A DNA stretch of 64,000 nt, from positions 3,440,267 through 3,504,266 of the forward strand of contig JAYGXS010000005.1 in the NCBI GenBank assembly GCA_036362985.1. Reading direction: 5' to 3'. This document shows positions 34,531-46,625 of the stretch, in pieces. This DNA is from Ligula intestinalis. Taxonomy: Eukaryota > Platyhelminthes > Cestoda > Diphyllobothriidea > Diphyllobothriidae. The first letter of the stretch is position 1; the number at the start of each line of letters is the position of its first letter. The position numbers were made by a program, and so were the translations under genes. The notes under the pieces were generated by a model that saw only the letters and a list, made by a program, of their open reading frames with translations, was not told where the DNA came from and searched no databases.

Positions 34531-35193
34531 CAGTAGTCACCGGTTATTAAGCCCGTGGTTAATAGGCCCAGTCGCGTATTTAGCCCAAATCAGCTTTGGA
34601 CGTAAGTTTACATTGTAAAATTCGCCGGCTAAAAAGCTCAGTTTGCCAACAGGTTAGAGTGACATTCTCATCTCTCTGCGTGCGCAACTAGTTACACAAT
34701 TTTGTCCAGTCTTACGGAAAACAACATGCCAGATGTGAGGAATGGAGGATAAGCAAATGAGGAAGTTGTTGATCATGATGCTGAGGAGGACGAAGAGCCA
34801 GTTTCCACTGCTGCACAGATGAGAGCTGCACTCTACACTCCGCAATGCGGTCTACAGGCATCAGGTTTCACAAAATTCGACGATTTCTTTTGCCTGGCGA
34901 AGGACATCAAAAAGTACTTGCGAGTGAAGTTTCCTCCAAAGAAATGACACTAGACCGCTTTTTTAAACGTGTCGCAAACGTTTTATTTGTTATTACGTGA
35001 ACAAAACAGACAAACAGCATTTATTTCTTGTACATAACCAACCAATACACATAACACAGTACATAGTTAATGCACAGTGCCTATCCTGCGTTTGTGCTTA
35101 TCAAGAACTAGGACTCTCCGGTTATTGCGCCCGCCACTTATTAAGCCCAATTTGGTCTGGGCCCGAGTTGGGCTTAATAACCGGCGACATCTG
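34531..35193 (+). mobile_element. pogo/Tigger-like element remnant, 663 bp, TA duplication
   Basis: Left end CAGTAGTCACCGGTTATTAA and right end (other strand) CAGATGTCGCCGGTTATTAA are inverted repeats continuing into GCCC. TA flanks both sides (34529-34530 and 35194-35195). CAGT-type ends with TA target sites point to the pogo branch of Tc1/mariner. Inside, a plus-strand peptide at about 34735-34945 (NEEVVDHDAEEDEEPVST, then FDDFFCLAKDIKKYLRVKF) resembles the acidic C-terminal tail of Tigger transposases. The rest of the transposase is deleted. Extra GGCTTAATAA copies lie near both ends. Confidence 0.75.
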
Positions 35194-35469
35194 TATTCCA
35201 GAGGTCAAATGAGGAAATATGTATAAGAAAAGTATGTACACGGGAAGGGAGACAAGAGAGGGGTAATATAGACAGCATAGATCAGGTGTCGAGTAGACGA
35301 TGGCGGGGAGTTACCTCCACCGTTGTCTCCGACTCAGAACACCTATGACAACTTTTTCGAACTCATAGAGAATTGAGGTGTGGGTAATACTCCAAGCAAA
35401 AAACATGTAAACATGACGGAAAATATTAATTATAGACATAGAAGCTGAATAGTCGAGAATATGCGAGGC

Positions 35470-35900
35470 CCAGGTAGAAGAAGTTAAGTCGTTCTCTGGG
35501 ACCAGGAGTGGATTTGTCCGACGTTTCGAACTCTCCCACGAGTTCATTGTCAAGGAATGAAAAAAACGTACAGCTCACAGTATAATTAAGTCAGTTCCGC
35601 TGAGATAGATTTCTGCCCTTTGACCGCTGCCCTCGATCTGCTCGCGCAACGCGAGGTAGGCATCCGGAAGCTCGACATGCCTGTTAATTGAGCCCGCGAG
35701 TGAATGCCAGGCTTCCTGCAGCAGGTGTGAAGTTTGGTAGACTGACAGACCCCGTATTCGCACGTTTTCGAAGTCGAAGCTGTTCCCTGGCTTGGATGCG
35801 TGGGCGGCCACCAGGGAATTCTTGTCGTTCCGTTGCACGGCGAGGTCATGCTGGTGCATCCTCGTGAGGAACCGTTTGCCGGTTTCACCAACATAATTGG
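35470..35900 (-). repeat. 5' inverted pseudo-LTR of the Penelope element
   Basis: Reverse-complement copy of 37475-37890. It encodes on the minus strand the end of the GIY-YIG domain, from NGSSRGCTSMT-type frame-shifted peptide to the C-terminal SGTDLIIL. Relative to the 3' copy it differs by scattered substitutions only, so both arms are of similar age. Confidence 0.8.
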
Positions 35901-35921
35901 CTTGACGCTTGCTTCACTACC

Positions 35922-37789
35922 ATGGATGCCGATCCAGTCAACTTCATTGCGGCGGCAGAATCCATCATGCGTGAGGCTCCAATTACAGAAGAAAGCCGAA
36001 ATCTCCTACGACAGCGAATATCCTCAAAACTGATGGCCCTCAAAAAACAGAAGAAGCTCTCAAAAACAGAAAGCGAGGCACTGCAGACACTAAAGGCCGA
36101 CAAAAACATTGTCATACTACCAGCCGACTAAGGGTGATCGACGGTCATTCTAAATAAGGAGGACTACGTCAACAAAGTCAAGACCCTTGTAGGCGATAGG
36201 ACTGCCTACGTACCTCGGGAAAGTGACGCGATTAAGACGCTAATAGACAGCATCAACAAGGATCTGACGAGCCTTCGGAAGTCAATAAGCATAACAGAGT
36301 TTGACTGGCAAAAGATAAAACCGAGGGATGCCGCGCTCCCAAGATTCTAGTGCCTATCCAAGGTTCACAAACCAGGAACCCCCCTACGACCGATCGTTTC
36401 CCTTTGAGGCACCCTAAAACTTGGTCTAGCCAAGTGGTTGTTTCAACGTCTCAAATGTCTAACCCAGGGCTCTGCAACGACCATCAGCTCAGCTGAACAA
36501 TTCATCCAAAAGCTACAGGGTATCCAACTAACGTCTCACGAAGTGATGGTATCTTTCGATGCGATCTCACTTGTCACCTCAATACTGCAACATCTTTCGG
36601 TTGAGACCATCCAAACCCTGTTAAAAGAGAAGTACAACGAGACGGACTCGAAGCTCAAAAAAGAGCATCTTATTGGACTCCTGAAACACTGTTTGAGCAT
36701 ATTTTTCACTTGGAACGTGGAACGGTGTATGAAAAAGTAAAAGGTACACCAATGGGGTCACCGTTATCTGGCCTGATCGCCGAAGCAGTACTACAACGAC
36801 TTGAAGCACTGGTTTTCAAACATAATCGACCGCGATTGTGGGTTCGGTATGTTGATGACACGGTTGTCATCATTCATCATGACAAGATTGAGGACTTCAC
36901 AAACAATCTGAACTCGATCTTCTCCGACATCCAGTTCACGATTGAGGAAGAAAAAAATAGCCAGTTGCCGTTCCTCGACGTGCTGGTGTGCAGAAAAGAC
37001 GGTGGGCAACTCAAAACAACAGTTTACACGAAGGCGACGAATACCTCGCGCATCCTGAGTTACCTCAGCAACCATCCCATCTTGCACAAACGTAGCTGCG
37101 TGCAAACTCTCTATCGTCGTGTAGAAACTCACTGCAGCGAACCAGCCGACAAGAAGGCCGAGGTCCAGTATCTCAAGAACCTTTTGACAATGAATTGCTA
37201 TGCTGGCGCCTTCGTCAAAAAATGCAGGCGTTGAGCCAAACAAAGAAAACCAACAGGACAACTAGAACCAACACGCTGGCGAGCAATACCGTATATTGCT
37301 GGTGTTTCTGAAGAATTTGCTCGACTGGTGAGCAAATTTGGGATTTGCGTTGCTCACAGACCGAAAGCAACAATCCGCAGGCAACGTATGCGGCCCAAGG
37401 ACCCAGTACCCGTTTATGAAAAGTCCGGTATCATTTACCGTATTGACTGCGTTTATGATAAAGCCAATTATGTTGGTGAAACCGGCAAACGGGTCCTTAC
37501 GAGGATGCACCAGCATGACCTTGCCGTGCAACGGAACGACAAGAATTCCCTGGTGGCCGCCCACGCATCCAAGCCAGGGCACATCTTCGACTTCGAAAAC
37601 GTGCGAATACTGGGTCGGTCAGACGACCGAACTTCACGCCTGCTGCAGGAAGCCTGGCATTCACGCGCGGGCTCAATTAACAGGCACGTCGAGTTTCCGG
37701 ATGCCTACCTCGCGTTGCGCGAGCAGATCGAGGGCAGAGGTCAAAGGGCAGAGGTCAATATCAGTGGAACTGACTTAATTATACTGTGA
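35922..37789 (+). pseudogene. Penelope-like reverse transcriptase plus GIY-YIG endonuclease (broken)
   Basis: In order: an N-terminal region with NIVILPAD (35922-36130), RT motifs LSKVHKPGTPLRPIVSL (around 36350-36405), MVSFDAISLVTSI (around 36545), KGTPMGSPLSGLIAEAVLQR (around 36740) and the catalytic RYVDDTVVI (36845-36870), then QLPFLDVLV. After a linker with HRPKATIRR (about 37360) comes the endonuclease: GIIYRIDC (GIY-like, about 37430), YVGETGKRVLTRMHQHD (YIG-like, about 37470) and HIFDFENVRIL. The catalytic Asp pair of the RT is intact. Three stops and one +/-1 shift near 36700 split it into pieces, so this copy cannot make the whole enzyme. Confidence 0.88.
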
Positions 37790-38069
37790 GCTGTACGTTT
37801 TTTTCATTCCTTGACAATGAACTCGTGGGGGAGTTCGAAACGTCGTACAAATACACTCCTGGTTCCATTAAACGATTTAACTTTTTCTGGGCATATAATC
37901 ATCTTCAGGCATGCTGTGCGTCCTTTTTAGGTGAAATATCTGCCGTCCTGCAGTCCGGCTGTTTTAAACCGCTGACGAACGCGCAGATTCCGGATGAAGG
38001 TGGTGTAATTGATGCAAGCGAATATGCGAGTTCCAAAAGGCAGTTCAGAAAAAGAGATTATTACTCAAG

Positions 38070-38800
38070 AAGTAGATGACCGAGCATGCGAATGGATACC
38101 CGCACAATTTTGTCAACCAGTGCATACGCAAACGAGAGAAGAACCCACGTCCAGTTGGTCCAAACGTTTGGTGAGCTCTTTTGTACATTAAGAATGTATC
38201 GGAAGTGATCAGCCGTCTACTCACCCCACTTTAGGTTGTACTTGCACACAGGCCGGAAGCAACCATCAGACGCCGGGTCATGAGGCTGAAAGACCCACTG
38301 CTATGGCAGGAAAAAGCTGGAGTCGTTTACCGGATCTGGTGTAGTTGTGGACAAAGCAGCTTCGCCGGAGAAACCGGTGGATTTCTTCAGACGCGGATGG
38401 CCAAGCATGCAGCGGTGGTGATGAAGAAGGATGCTAAATCCAAGGTTGCGACTCACCCGACGGAATGCAGCTATATTTGCAAGTTTATAGGGACCAAAAC
38501 CCTCGCAAGAGCTATCAACCGCGTGAGCCGCTAGGTGCTTGAATCATGGTTCTCAGACCCACAGTCCACCAACCGCACCAATTAAGACGCAAACCGATGG
38601 TTTCAGCAGCCGATAATTATGACGCGCATGCAGATGACCACTACAAACTGCAAATACCATGCAATCTGTGCATGTATCACCCCAATCCGCGCATGTTTCA
38701 CACTTTGCTACAGTTCGCTACGATTAAGGATTCTCGACAAAAGCCGAAACCTCAGAAAAAGAAAATTCTTGTTCCAGTGTTCCCACCTTCCACTGCCTTG
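38070..38800 (+). mobile_element. Penelope-like fragment, family A copy 3
   Basis: Plus-strand copy directly downstream of the larger Penelope element. It retains EWIPAQFCQPVHTQTRE in one frame, then MRLKDPLLWQEKAGVVYRIW and CSCGQSSFAGETGGFLQTRM in another, ending INRVSR-stop-VLESWF near 38530. The noncoding tail continues to about 38800. Frameshifts and stops make it nonfunctional. Confidence 0.8.
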
Positions 38801-38829
38801 ACAATGACTGTATAGTTCCGCATGTTTCT

Positions 38830-40650
38830 AAGAGCGAGAGATTAGAGCGAGAATTCTTGCTTTATTTTAGATGAAGAATCATGAAATTTTCAGGAAAAAT
38901 GTCTCAATTCACTGAGAGCAAACGAAAGCTTCTGCAATTTGTCACGTTTGAAGATAAAATAATACTTAAAAGTAAAGGTTTACACGATATTCGCATGTAC
39001 GGTGCGGCCTTGGCAGAAATTCGATCTGCATACTTAACCTTCATGCTTTATCTATTAGGTATATTTCTCTTTTATCCACATGATATTTTTTAAAAATTCG
39101 CTCTTAATTAATTTATATAAAAGTTAGAATTCCATAGGTATCCGATTTTCATAACAAAAATCAAAGTTGTTATAATTATCGGCGGTAATGGGTTAAGGAT
39201 GTAACGTTGTACCATAACTTTCTACAAAATTCAAATAACAAATCAGGACGGTCTTCATTTACACGTTGCGAGCGTCTGAGTAACTACCTAGGAACCACGT
39301 CTACACCTTCTCAGCTGGCAATAGGCACTGTATCCGCTAGTTGGACATATGATAAAGCTTCCCTTTTAACCAGATTAACTGGCTACTTAATTTGCTTCAG
39401 TACTCACTTGAAAATGTTGAGGAGACTGCAACCGATAGTTTACTACGGTTGAGGGTTAGGGTTAAGAAGAATAAGAATGCTACATTAATTATTGGTGGAA
39501 TCCCTATCCACGTCGTCTCACATTGTCATTTCGGTGTGCGGCCTGGACGTCGTGGCATGCATAATTTGACAGGAACTGGACCATGCTTCTTGGCCGCGCG
39601 ATCTTAGGCCCTGATAGTAGGGCGGTATATCGATATGTCGATTGGTGGATTTCCAGTCAGCTACCCAGGCCTCTTCAACAAGACTCTATCATTAAATTGG
39701 CCACACACTAGAACGTATAAAGGAAAATGGTATGCACAGAACAAGCTCACAAAACCCATCATCTATGTTCGAGAAACGTATTTAATGGTGCTAGGAATCA
39801 TGATTTTAAATGCTGAATTGATATCTCGTGACTACAATTTATATGCAGACGTTGTAGGAACATTATAATAAGCTTGCCTGCTATTTTTTCAGCAATTTAT
39901 ATGAAGGATGTCTATGACTGCATCTGAAATATGGCAGTCGTGATTTTGGGACGATATAAGTATTCTTGAATATGTACTTGATGTGCTATAAAGGTTATTC
40001 CTTAACACTATAAGTTGACATGCGAACAGTGCCTGACCACTTTCAAAATTCACCGTCTCCTATATAAATCTGACACGGTTAACCGTATAGCAACGTTTCA
40101 CTGGCCAAGTGGAATTGATGCAAAGGGGGACTAAGAAAGATTGTTCGACATGGCACCGAAGGCGAATTGGCAAATTAAGAGGAGGACTCTACCACACCAA
40201 TAAACGTTCCACATCCATCGGTGTAATCGTTCACTGACTTATTTTGTGCGGAGATCTGTCGTTTTGTACCTGTTTAAAGTCGAACATAACTGCTCGGAAG
40301 TCTCTTAATAACCTATAACTGTAAGCATACTACTAACTTTATATCAATAACTTGTTTTGTTTCAACGAAATTAGACACACTGCTGAACATTCCGCGTGCA
40401 AATGCGGTGAGTTCGCAAATTATTCACCTTGTTTACGCTTGGGTATATCTGTGTACTTTGCAAACACAAACGAATCAACTCCACATGCGGGCACAATGGT
40501 AGAATCAGAAGAAAAACCAACTTGACTCTGAAACTGCAGGTTCTATGTAGTGGGTGTACTCGATTAACTACACTAATCAGGGCAGATCCCCTACTTGAAG
40601 GTAAAAGGCAGAATTCACCTGTGAGAGGGATTAATTGTATACAGACATCC
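38830..40650. other. No gene recognised
   Basis: Noncoding A/T-rich DNA. A short GAGGGTTAGGGTTAAG at about 39450 is too brief to call an interstitial telomere array. Confidence 0.5.
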
Positions 40651-40659
40651 CAGTTGCAG

Positions 40660-42120
40660 TCTCAGGCGGTATTGACCGTTGGCGAAGCCGGGACTAATTT
40701 TGACTGCGTCCAGCCAGACCTGAGGGATGTTGAGACGGCGGTGGCAATTGGTGTCTGTGTGTGTTTGTGTGTGTGTGTGTGTGTGTGTTTGGAGTCCACC
40801 TTTTCTAGGTCCATCAACCCTCTCGCGAGGGGCGGCAGCGCTACTCCACAAAGGGACTGCCGGTCACCCACAACTGCTGCCGAGCTGCACCATGGGCCGC
40901 GAGTGTTTTGGTGCCGAACGACCACTTGGCTGTGAGCCTGCCTTCAGCTTAGCTGAGGACTTTTAGGGAGGGGAGCATTTGGGAATTACGGGGTGGGAGC
41001 AGCAGTAATTATCTTAGTAACAGTAGCGGTGAAAGGGGCTATGTCTTACATATAAAGGAAAGGCGTTCTAGTGCTACGGCATCTGACTTAGGGTAGAATT
41101 GCTGCTACGTGTAAGGGGTTATTGATGCTACTGCGCAGGCAAACTCTGTGAGGACTAAGAGTGCTAGTCATGGCGGTAGGACTACTATTTGAGTAGGAAT
41201 CGCTACGGTGGAATAAGGTCACTTTAAGAGCACGGTGATGGAATGGTATAGGCATGGTTGTAGAGTCAACACTAGAATTATCAGGCAAAGTAACGTATAA
41301 CAAAAGGCAAACAGAAAAGTAATACGATAAACTAGATGTAGCAGGTGTAGCAAGACTGTAAACAAGCGAGGAAAGTAAAGTTCAAACAGACAAGGTATCG
41401 TTTACAGTAAGTAGCGTCCTTTCACCAACTACGTCTACTAGGATGCTTACCGCTGCAACCCGGGGACATACCGGGCGTGGGGACACACACACCGGAGACC
41501 CTCACTTGGTTTAGCCCGCTGATCGAGGCGCGGAGCCGGGGGGTGGCCGCCAGGCAAAGCCTAGCTCCGGGGAGCCACAAGTGAGAGTTGAATGCCAGCC
41601 AGGGACGCTAGGCGCAGCCACCACCTACGCGAGGAAGATGATGCGATCTGCCACGACCTTCACGTTCAACCCCCAGCTGGACACCCCATACCCTGTAGGC
41701 TCTGTTGCCCAAAGGTGGGGGAAAAACAAAGTTTCTAGTGACACTTAGGCAGCCGCAACAACCTGGACGCACGTGTGTGTCCAAGTAAAAGTCAGTCCAG
41801 TCTCTGCGGGTCAGCGCGTCTGAAAGCGCTGATTGAAGTATTTAATAACCTTGAGGTAGCTGGCCTTGAACAATGACACCAGACAAAGCAAGAACAGGCG
41901 TCGGCTAAAACTCTCTCCAGAGGGTGAACAAAGTGAGGGGTCGACACGGCGGTCCAACGATTTAAGGTCAACGAGTCGGAACAGCCATGTGCAAAGACAG
42001 ATGATGTTGGGAGCTGTGGGCATTGAAGAAAGAAGAGGTAGGGGAACAGGCATTGTTGCCGTCCCCCACAAAACCATTAAATCTTGCTTTGCTGAACCAA
42101 CCAAACATTCAAAAACACCT
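40660..42120. repeat. Dispersed repeat region with GC-rich core
   Basis: Left and right edges correspond to the repeat at 33.36-33.88 kb. In between are a (GT)n microsatellite (40755-40788) and a GC-rich block (41450-41740) with self-complementary segments such as CTCACTTGG / CCACAAGTGAG. Open frames across the GT tract exist on both strands and are composition artefacts. Confidence 0.45.
40755..40788. repeat. (GT)n microsatellite
   Basis: GT run of about 34 bp with two single-base interruptions. It generates Cys/Val frames on plus and Thr/His frames on minus that are not genes. Confidence 0.95.
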
Positions 42121-42129
42121 TCTATTAAA

Positions 42130-45100
42130 TAAATGAAGTAGTTCGCATTCAGAGATGATATAATTAAAAAGAAGGTCTTCGGAAAATCGAGTTGTACTTC
42201 CGAATTTTAAACCTGGTACGACCGGCCCGTCGTTAGAATAAATGAAAACTGAGGGATGAGATAGACACACACTAATCATGACATGATTTTTTCCTCCTGT
42301 TGTGAACGATTATTATACTCATCTACCCCCCCCCCCTGGCAAACCCATTCCCCACTTTACATTCAGTCAGATGACGGTCGGTGTTACATTTTCTATCACT
42401 TAAAACCAGCGCTACAAAATAATTTTATTGGGGAAGCCTTTGTTGACATTCAAGTCCGTTTCATGCGATCGGCAGGATAGATAAATGTATGCTTATCACC
42501 GCTTATTATGGACAGAAGTGCTTGAAGAAGTCAGGGTTTGATTGACGAGACTGAACATGACATCGACTGTGAATTGTAGTTATAACAACTAGTGCAAATC
42601 TGGGGTGCAGAGTCAAATATGAAGTAACGATGATTAGTTTTGATGCGCAGGCATAGGAAGAATTCACACTCAGAAGTTTTTCGTATGACAAAGACAAAAG
42701 CGTTCAGCAAGTGTTTGAAATATAGAAATAACTGGATAACTGGAAATGACTGGATATCTGAGCTTACAACTTCTTGATGCGACTGAGCTTTCTCATCCCC
42801 AAATTTCCCTCAACCCAGACTAAATTTTGCCAGCGTCATCTTGTGTCCCCACGACATGGAGAGTTTCGTGGGCGGCACCCTGTTGTGTTGCGAGGTGGAT
42901 CTCAGCCATCACTCATATCCTATCGAGTCCAGGACATGGCTTTTTCATTCATGAGTACCAGCACCCAGTACCAACATCTTTTCCGACACTTTCTCCCAAC
43001 GGTATCTCTCTTCACATCACCCAACCAATTCTGGTAATGCACACCGATTTGCCGTTGACGTAAAACTCATCAAACCTGGCTTACTCATGACAACCACAAA
43101 CGCACTTTCAACCTGGCTCACTCATGTCAGTGGCAACCATCCCTTCAACCTGGCTCACGCACGCCAGCCAGAGGCAACCAGGCTGTCAACAACGTCATCT
43201 TTGTCACGAACCTCATTCACTAACTTCAACTACTCTTCTTCCACTTGGATTCTTTCATCGCCCAAAGGTAGCTACCATTCAATGGTCTTCATTAGGTCAC
43301 GTGATTTTATTTCTTACGCTCCTCTGGGGCTAGCCGCAAACTGTTCGTGACCGCTTGCCTCCCCCGGCCTGGCCACTTATCACCCTGAGGCTAATTCACT
43401 CAGAAGTCGCTTTATAGGCACTTTTGACGAACCCCCCCCCCCCCCCCCCCCTGCACATTCGACCCTGCCACTCCGACAGCCGGACGCATGCCCATACGAC
43501 AGTCAACTACGTCCTAATTATTTTCCATTCCTTCCGTACAGAATCAACTCTTTCCTCCACTCTGGTCTCCCACTTCTCTTCCCGTACGGAAGTGGGCTTT
43601 AAGATCGCACTGCCCACGGTTTTCTCTATTACCTTAATCTATTACGATAACAGTTCTGAACATACAAAAATAGTCGGTGCAGTAAAGATTTGCGTCACCA
43701 TCAACGATTGATTCCAAGACGGTAGACGAATCTTGCACTGAGCCGTTGAATTCGATTTGAAGACGTCACTGTGTGCCATGCACATAGCGATATTCCTCAG
43801 AAGATTGGACATAAGCCGGTCTGTAATCCGGCTAGATGTCTGAATGCCCTTTCAACAGCAGACAAACGTGACACATCATCCAGCCTAGGCCCCGATTATT
43901 TGTTGGCATCGGCTGATTGACTAATGACCTCAACGTCAAGCAACTTCACACAGCTGTTTGGGACTGAGTGACCTACAGCCTCTTGATCCATTTCCACCCG
44001 AACGCAAACGCCTGTCCAAAAAACTCGTGGCTGTGAAAGTGCCATTTTGACGCGGCCGCCCCCCTCCCACTCCCTCATGAGCCAATGTACACGACATTCT
44101 CTCGGGTTTTACGACTCACAAATTGGACATCACATTAACTGACTCTAAAGTGACATAAAAGCAGCGACCACCCTGCGCTCCCTGGCACGCACGTATCGAC
44201 ATGTGTAACCGCTAAGAAGTTAAACCATAACAGCTACGATCTTACAGGCCCATGGTTCCTTTAGGTGAGGAGAGAAGGTGGTGGGAAGCCAGATTGTTAG
44301 GAATAGTGTGCACTGCAGAAGGATAAGCGAATAAATGGAAAGAGTTTTGACTCTCAGATGACTGCAGTCGGGCTGCCAGGGCGTCAATTCCGAAGTGGCG
44401 TTTAATTATGTTCTGATTCTTATGACTTTGTACAGGACAGTGGTGTAGATTAAAGCCGCGACGCCCATTTTCTGGCAGAGCTGGTGTATATGTAGGTTTT
44501 TAACATCTAGGAGCACAGTTTCTTTTAGGTAGTCCTAGGTTATGTCACGACATTTCTTCTAGCCCAACGCTTTCCGCTGATATGAATGTTTAGTTAACGA
44601 GGGGCCTTATCCAATCAGGCTTTATCACCAGCATTACGGAGGCGTATACAATTTGGGATTCATACACTGGCGGCAGCTCTGTTATACTTGGCGTTCGCAG
44701 TATATATTACGCGCTTATCTTCTCTTTTCGGTTTCTTGGAAGGCAACTCCCTGTTTCTTATATTTTCATTGTCAATACGATGTAAGAAAAAATTAGATGA
44801 CGAGATCCCACCTCATGTCGTGGTCCTAGGCCCACGATTCATACGGCAGTTTCGGTTTAAAAATTCATGACTCTAGGCCACATCTTTTGTTCTAGTACAG
44901 ATTCAGAGCAGCTTCTTAGTCGGTACTTTCTAATTGTCCGCTTCTATCAAAAATATTTGGATGTTCCCCACGTCTATCCTCTGTGAAATTATGTATGGCC
45001 TCACGAATAGAAGTAAATATCTGACCTACTTGTACATTGTTCCTACGCGAACTGGATTTGTTTGTTTAGTCAATTACTTGACTTTGGCCTTTAGACCGAA

Positions 45101-45560
45101 GTTCAACCCCCCCCCCCCCTGCTACCTTCAATCGTCCCTTAGCACGCGTGTAACTCACACTTCCAAACTCACAGTTTCTTGTTTAGCGCCAGGTGTCATA
45201 ATTCAGCCGACTCATCTGTTTTATAGGCGTATTTACAAAGGAGGTTCGTAGCTTGCCTAATCTTTGTTCTTTAGGAAAAATCCAGCTCAAGTTTCATTTG
45301 GCTTTTACATACGCGGTTCTCTGGGATCTCGATTTTTTTGTTAAAATTAGTCATTATTTAGCTTATTGGATCAAGACCTTTTCTCTCGCTCACATGGCAG
45401 GGTTCGTTAGTTAAAATCATATGATCATGGCTTAATGACAATTTTAGTTTGGAACCTAGGTGTGATCAAATTATAGTCTTTTAGCTGAAAATAAAAAAAG
45501 GATCTTACCATCACTGAAAACAAACAATCATAGTCCTTATTCTGAAAGTGAGATAGGATT
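42130..45560. other. No gene recognised
   Basis: Poly-C tracts and a loosely repetitive stretch around 43090-43190 (AACCTGGCTCA and CAACC repeated several times). Open frames at 42.77-43.35 kb have no recognisable domain. Confidence 0.5.
43433..43452. repeat. Poly-C tract
   Basis: Run of about 20 C. Shorter C or G runs occur at 10187, 24743, 27008, 42325 and 45107. Such runs are common at repeat ends in this window. Confidence 0.9.
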
Positions 45561-45589
45561 CCGTTTAACAAAACGTAGAGCTGATAGGA

Positions 45590-46625
45590 GTAAATATGTG
45601 ATCTCCAGAAAGCTGTTCAGAAGAAGAAGTTGGAAATACTGGAGCAAAATGATTATTTTCCTGACGTTGCGGATCTTGTCGAGAATGCTGAATCATAGAT
45701 AACCCTAGGATAGTGTAACACATGCGCAGATGGGAATGATAAACGCACACATTGCACAATATTCATTGATTGTAGCGGTCATCCACATGAGTACTATAAT
45801 TGCCAGCTCCTATAGCCACCACTTGGCGTCTTAATTAGTACTTTGATGGCTTGACACTTCGCTTTCGGCTGATTAATGGCCGCGATTTAGTTATCCATGT
45901 CGGATACGGGCTTGGTAATTGCGCTACAATTATGTTCACTGTCTTCTGCTTTGTTGCTAGCCACGGCCCTTCCCACATGACTGAGTTTCTTGATCAAGCA
46001 ACGACTCTGTACGTGATATAAGAACGGAAACGTTTTGCGCTTGTAAATAGACTGGTGGCCTGAGAACCATGACTCGAGCAGCTCGCGACTCAAGTGGTTG
46101 TCAACTCTTCTGAGAATGTTAGCCTCGTTAAACCTGAGTATTGGCGTCTTTCTTCCTCAACGCCACTGCGTGCTCAGCCATTTGCGTCTGGTGTAATCTC
46201 TCGGTTTCCCCGACGTAGTTGCTTTGCCAACAACTGCACCTGATCCAGTAAACGACTCCAGTCGTGTCATTGGGTCTTTCGGTCTAATGATCCGGCGCCT
46301 GACGGTTGCTTCTGGCCTGTGCGCGACTCCAAATCGAAGTGGGGTGAGCAGGCGGCTGACTGCTGACTTGCATATCGTTGGTCGCTTTCAAGAAAACTTT
46401 AGTTTTCGGGCCACGACAGTCTTTATAGCAGATGAAGGCAGGTTGGTTGTTTTCTTCCCCTTTTTTCGTAAATTGCCCGCTGCGAACTATAAATACCGTG
46501 CAATATTTGCATCTATCACCCCATTTGCGCATGTCTTGCACTATCCTACGGTTACCTATGATTAAGGATTCTCAACAGAATCCAAAACATCAGGAACATA
46601 AAATTCTTGTTCCAGGGATCTCCTA
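45590..46625 (-). mobile_element. Penelope-like fragment, family A copy 4, with inverted tails
   Basis: Heavily decayed minus-strand copy. Recognisable remains are RELLESWFSGHQSIYKRKT (46093 downwards), an antisense trace of the GIY-YIG region at about 46140-46350, and the noncoding tail at 45590-45890. A plus-strand tail copy at about 46485-46625 gives the same head-to-head arrangement as copy 2. Confidence 0.72.

Larger units (their letters stand above)
35470..37890 (+). mobile_element. Nearly full-length Penelope-like retroelement with inverted pseudo-LTRs
   Basis: The plus-strand body runs from about 35900 to 37790 and encodes a reverse transcriptase followed by a GIY-YIG endonuclease. 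The 3' end, including much of the endonuclease and untranslated tail (about 37475-37890), reappears inverted at the 5' side (about 35900 down to 35470). Such inverted or partial tandem pseudo-LTR arrangement is typical of Penelope elements. The copy is dead: in-frame stops near 36128, 36347 and 36401 and a frameshift near 36700. Both arms contain a hammerhead-like fold at their outer part. Confidence 0.85.

Noticed and set aside
39448..39468. Telomere-like GGTTAGGGTTA
   Set aside because: Only two imperfect units; not an interstitial array.
40429..40966. Open frames of 79-168 codons around the GT repeat
   Set aside because: Long frames result from the GT/CA tract and the GC-rich flanks; no domain.
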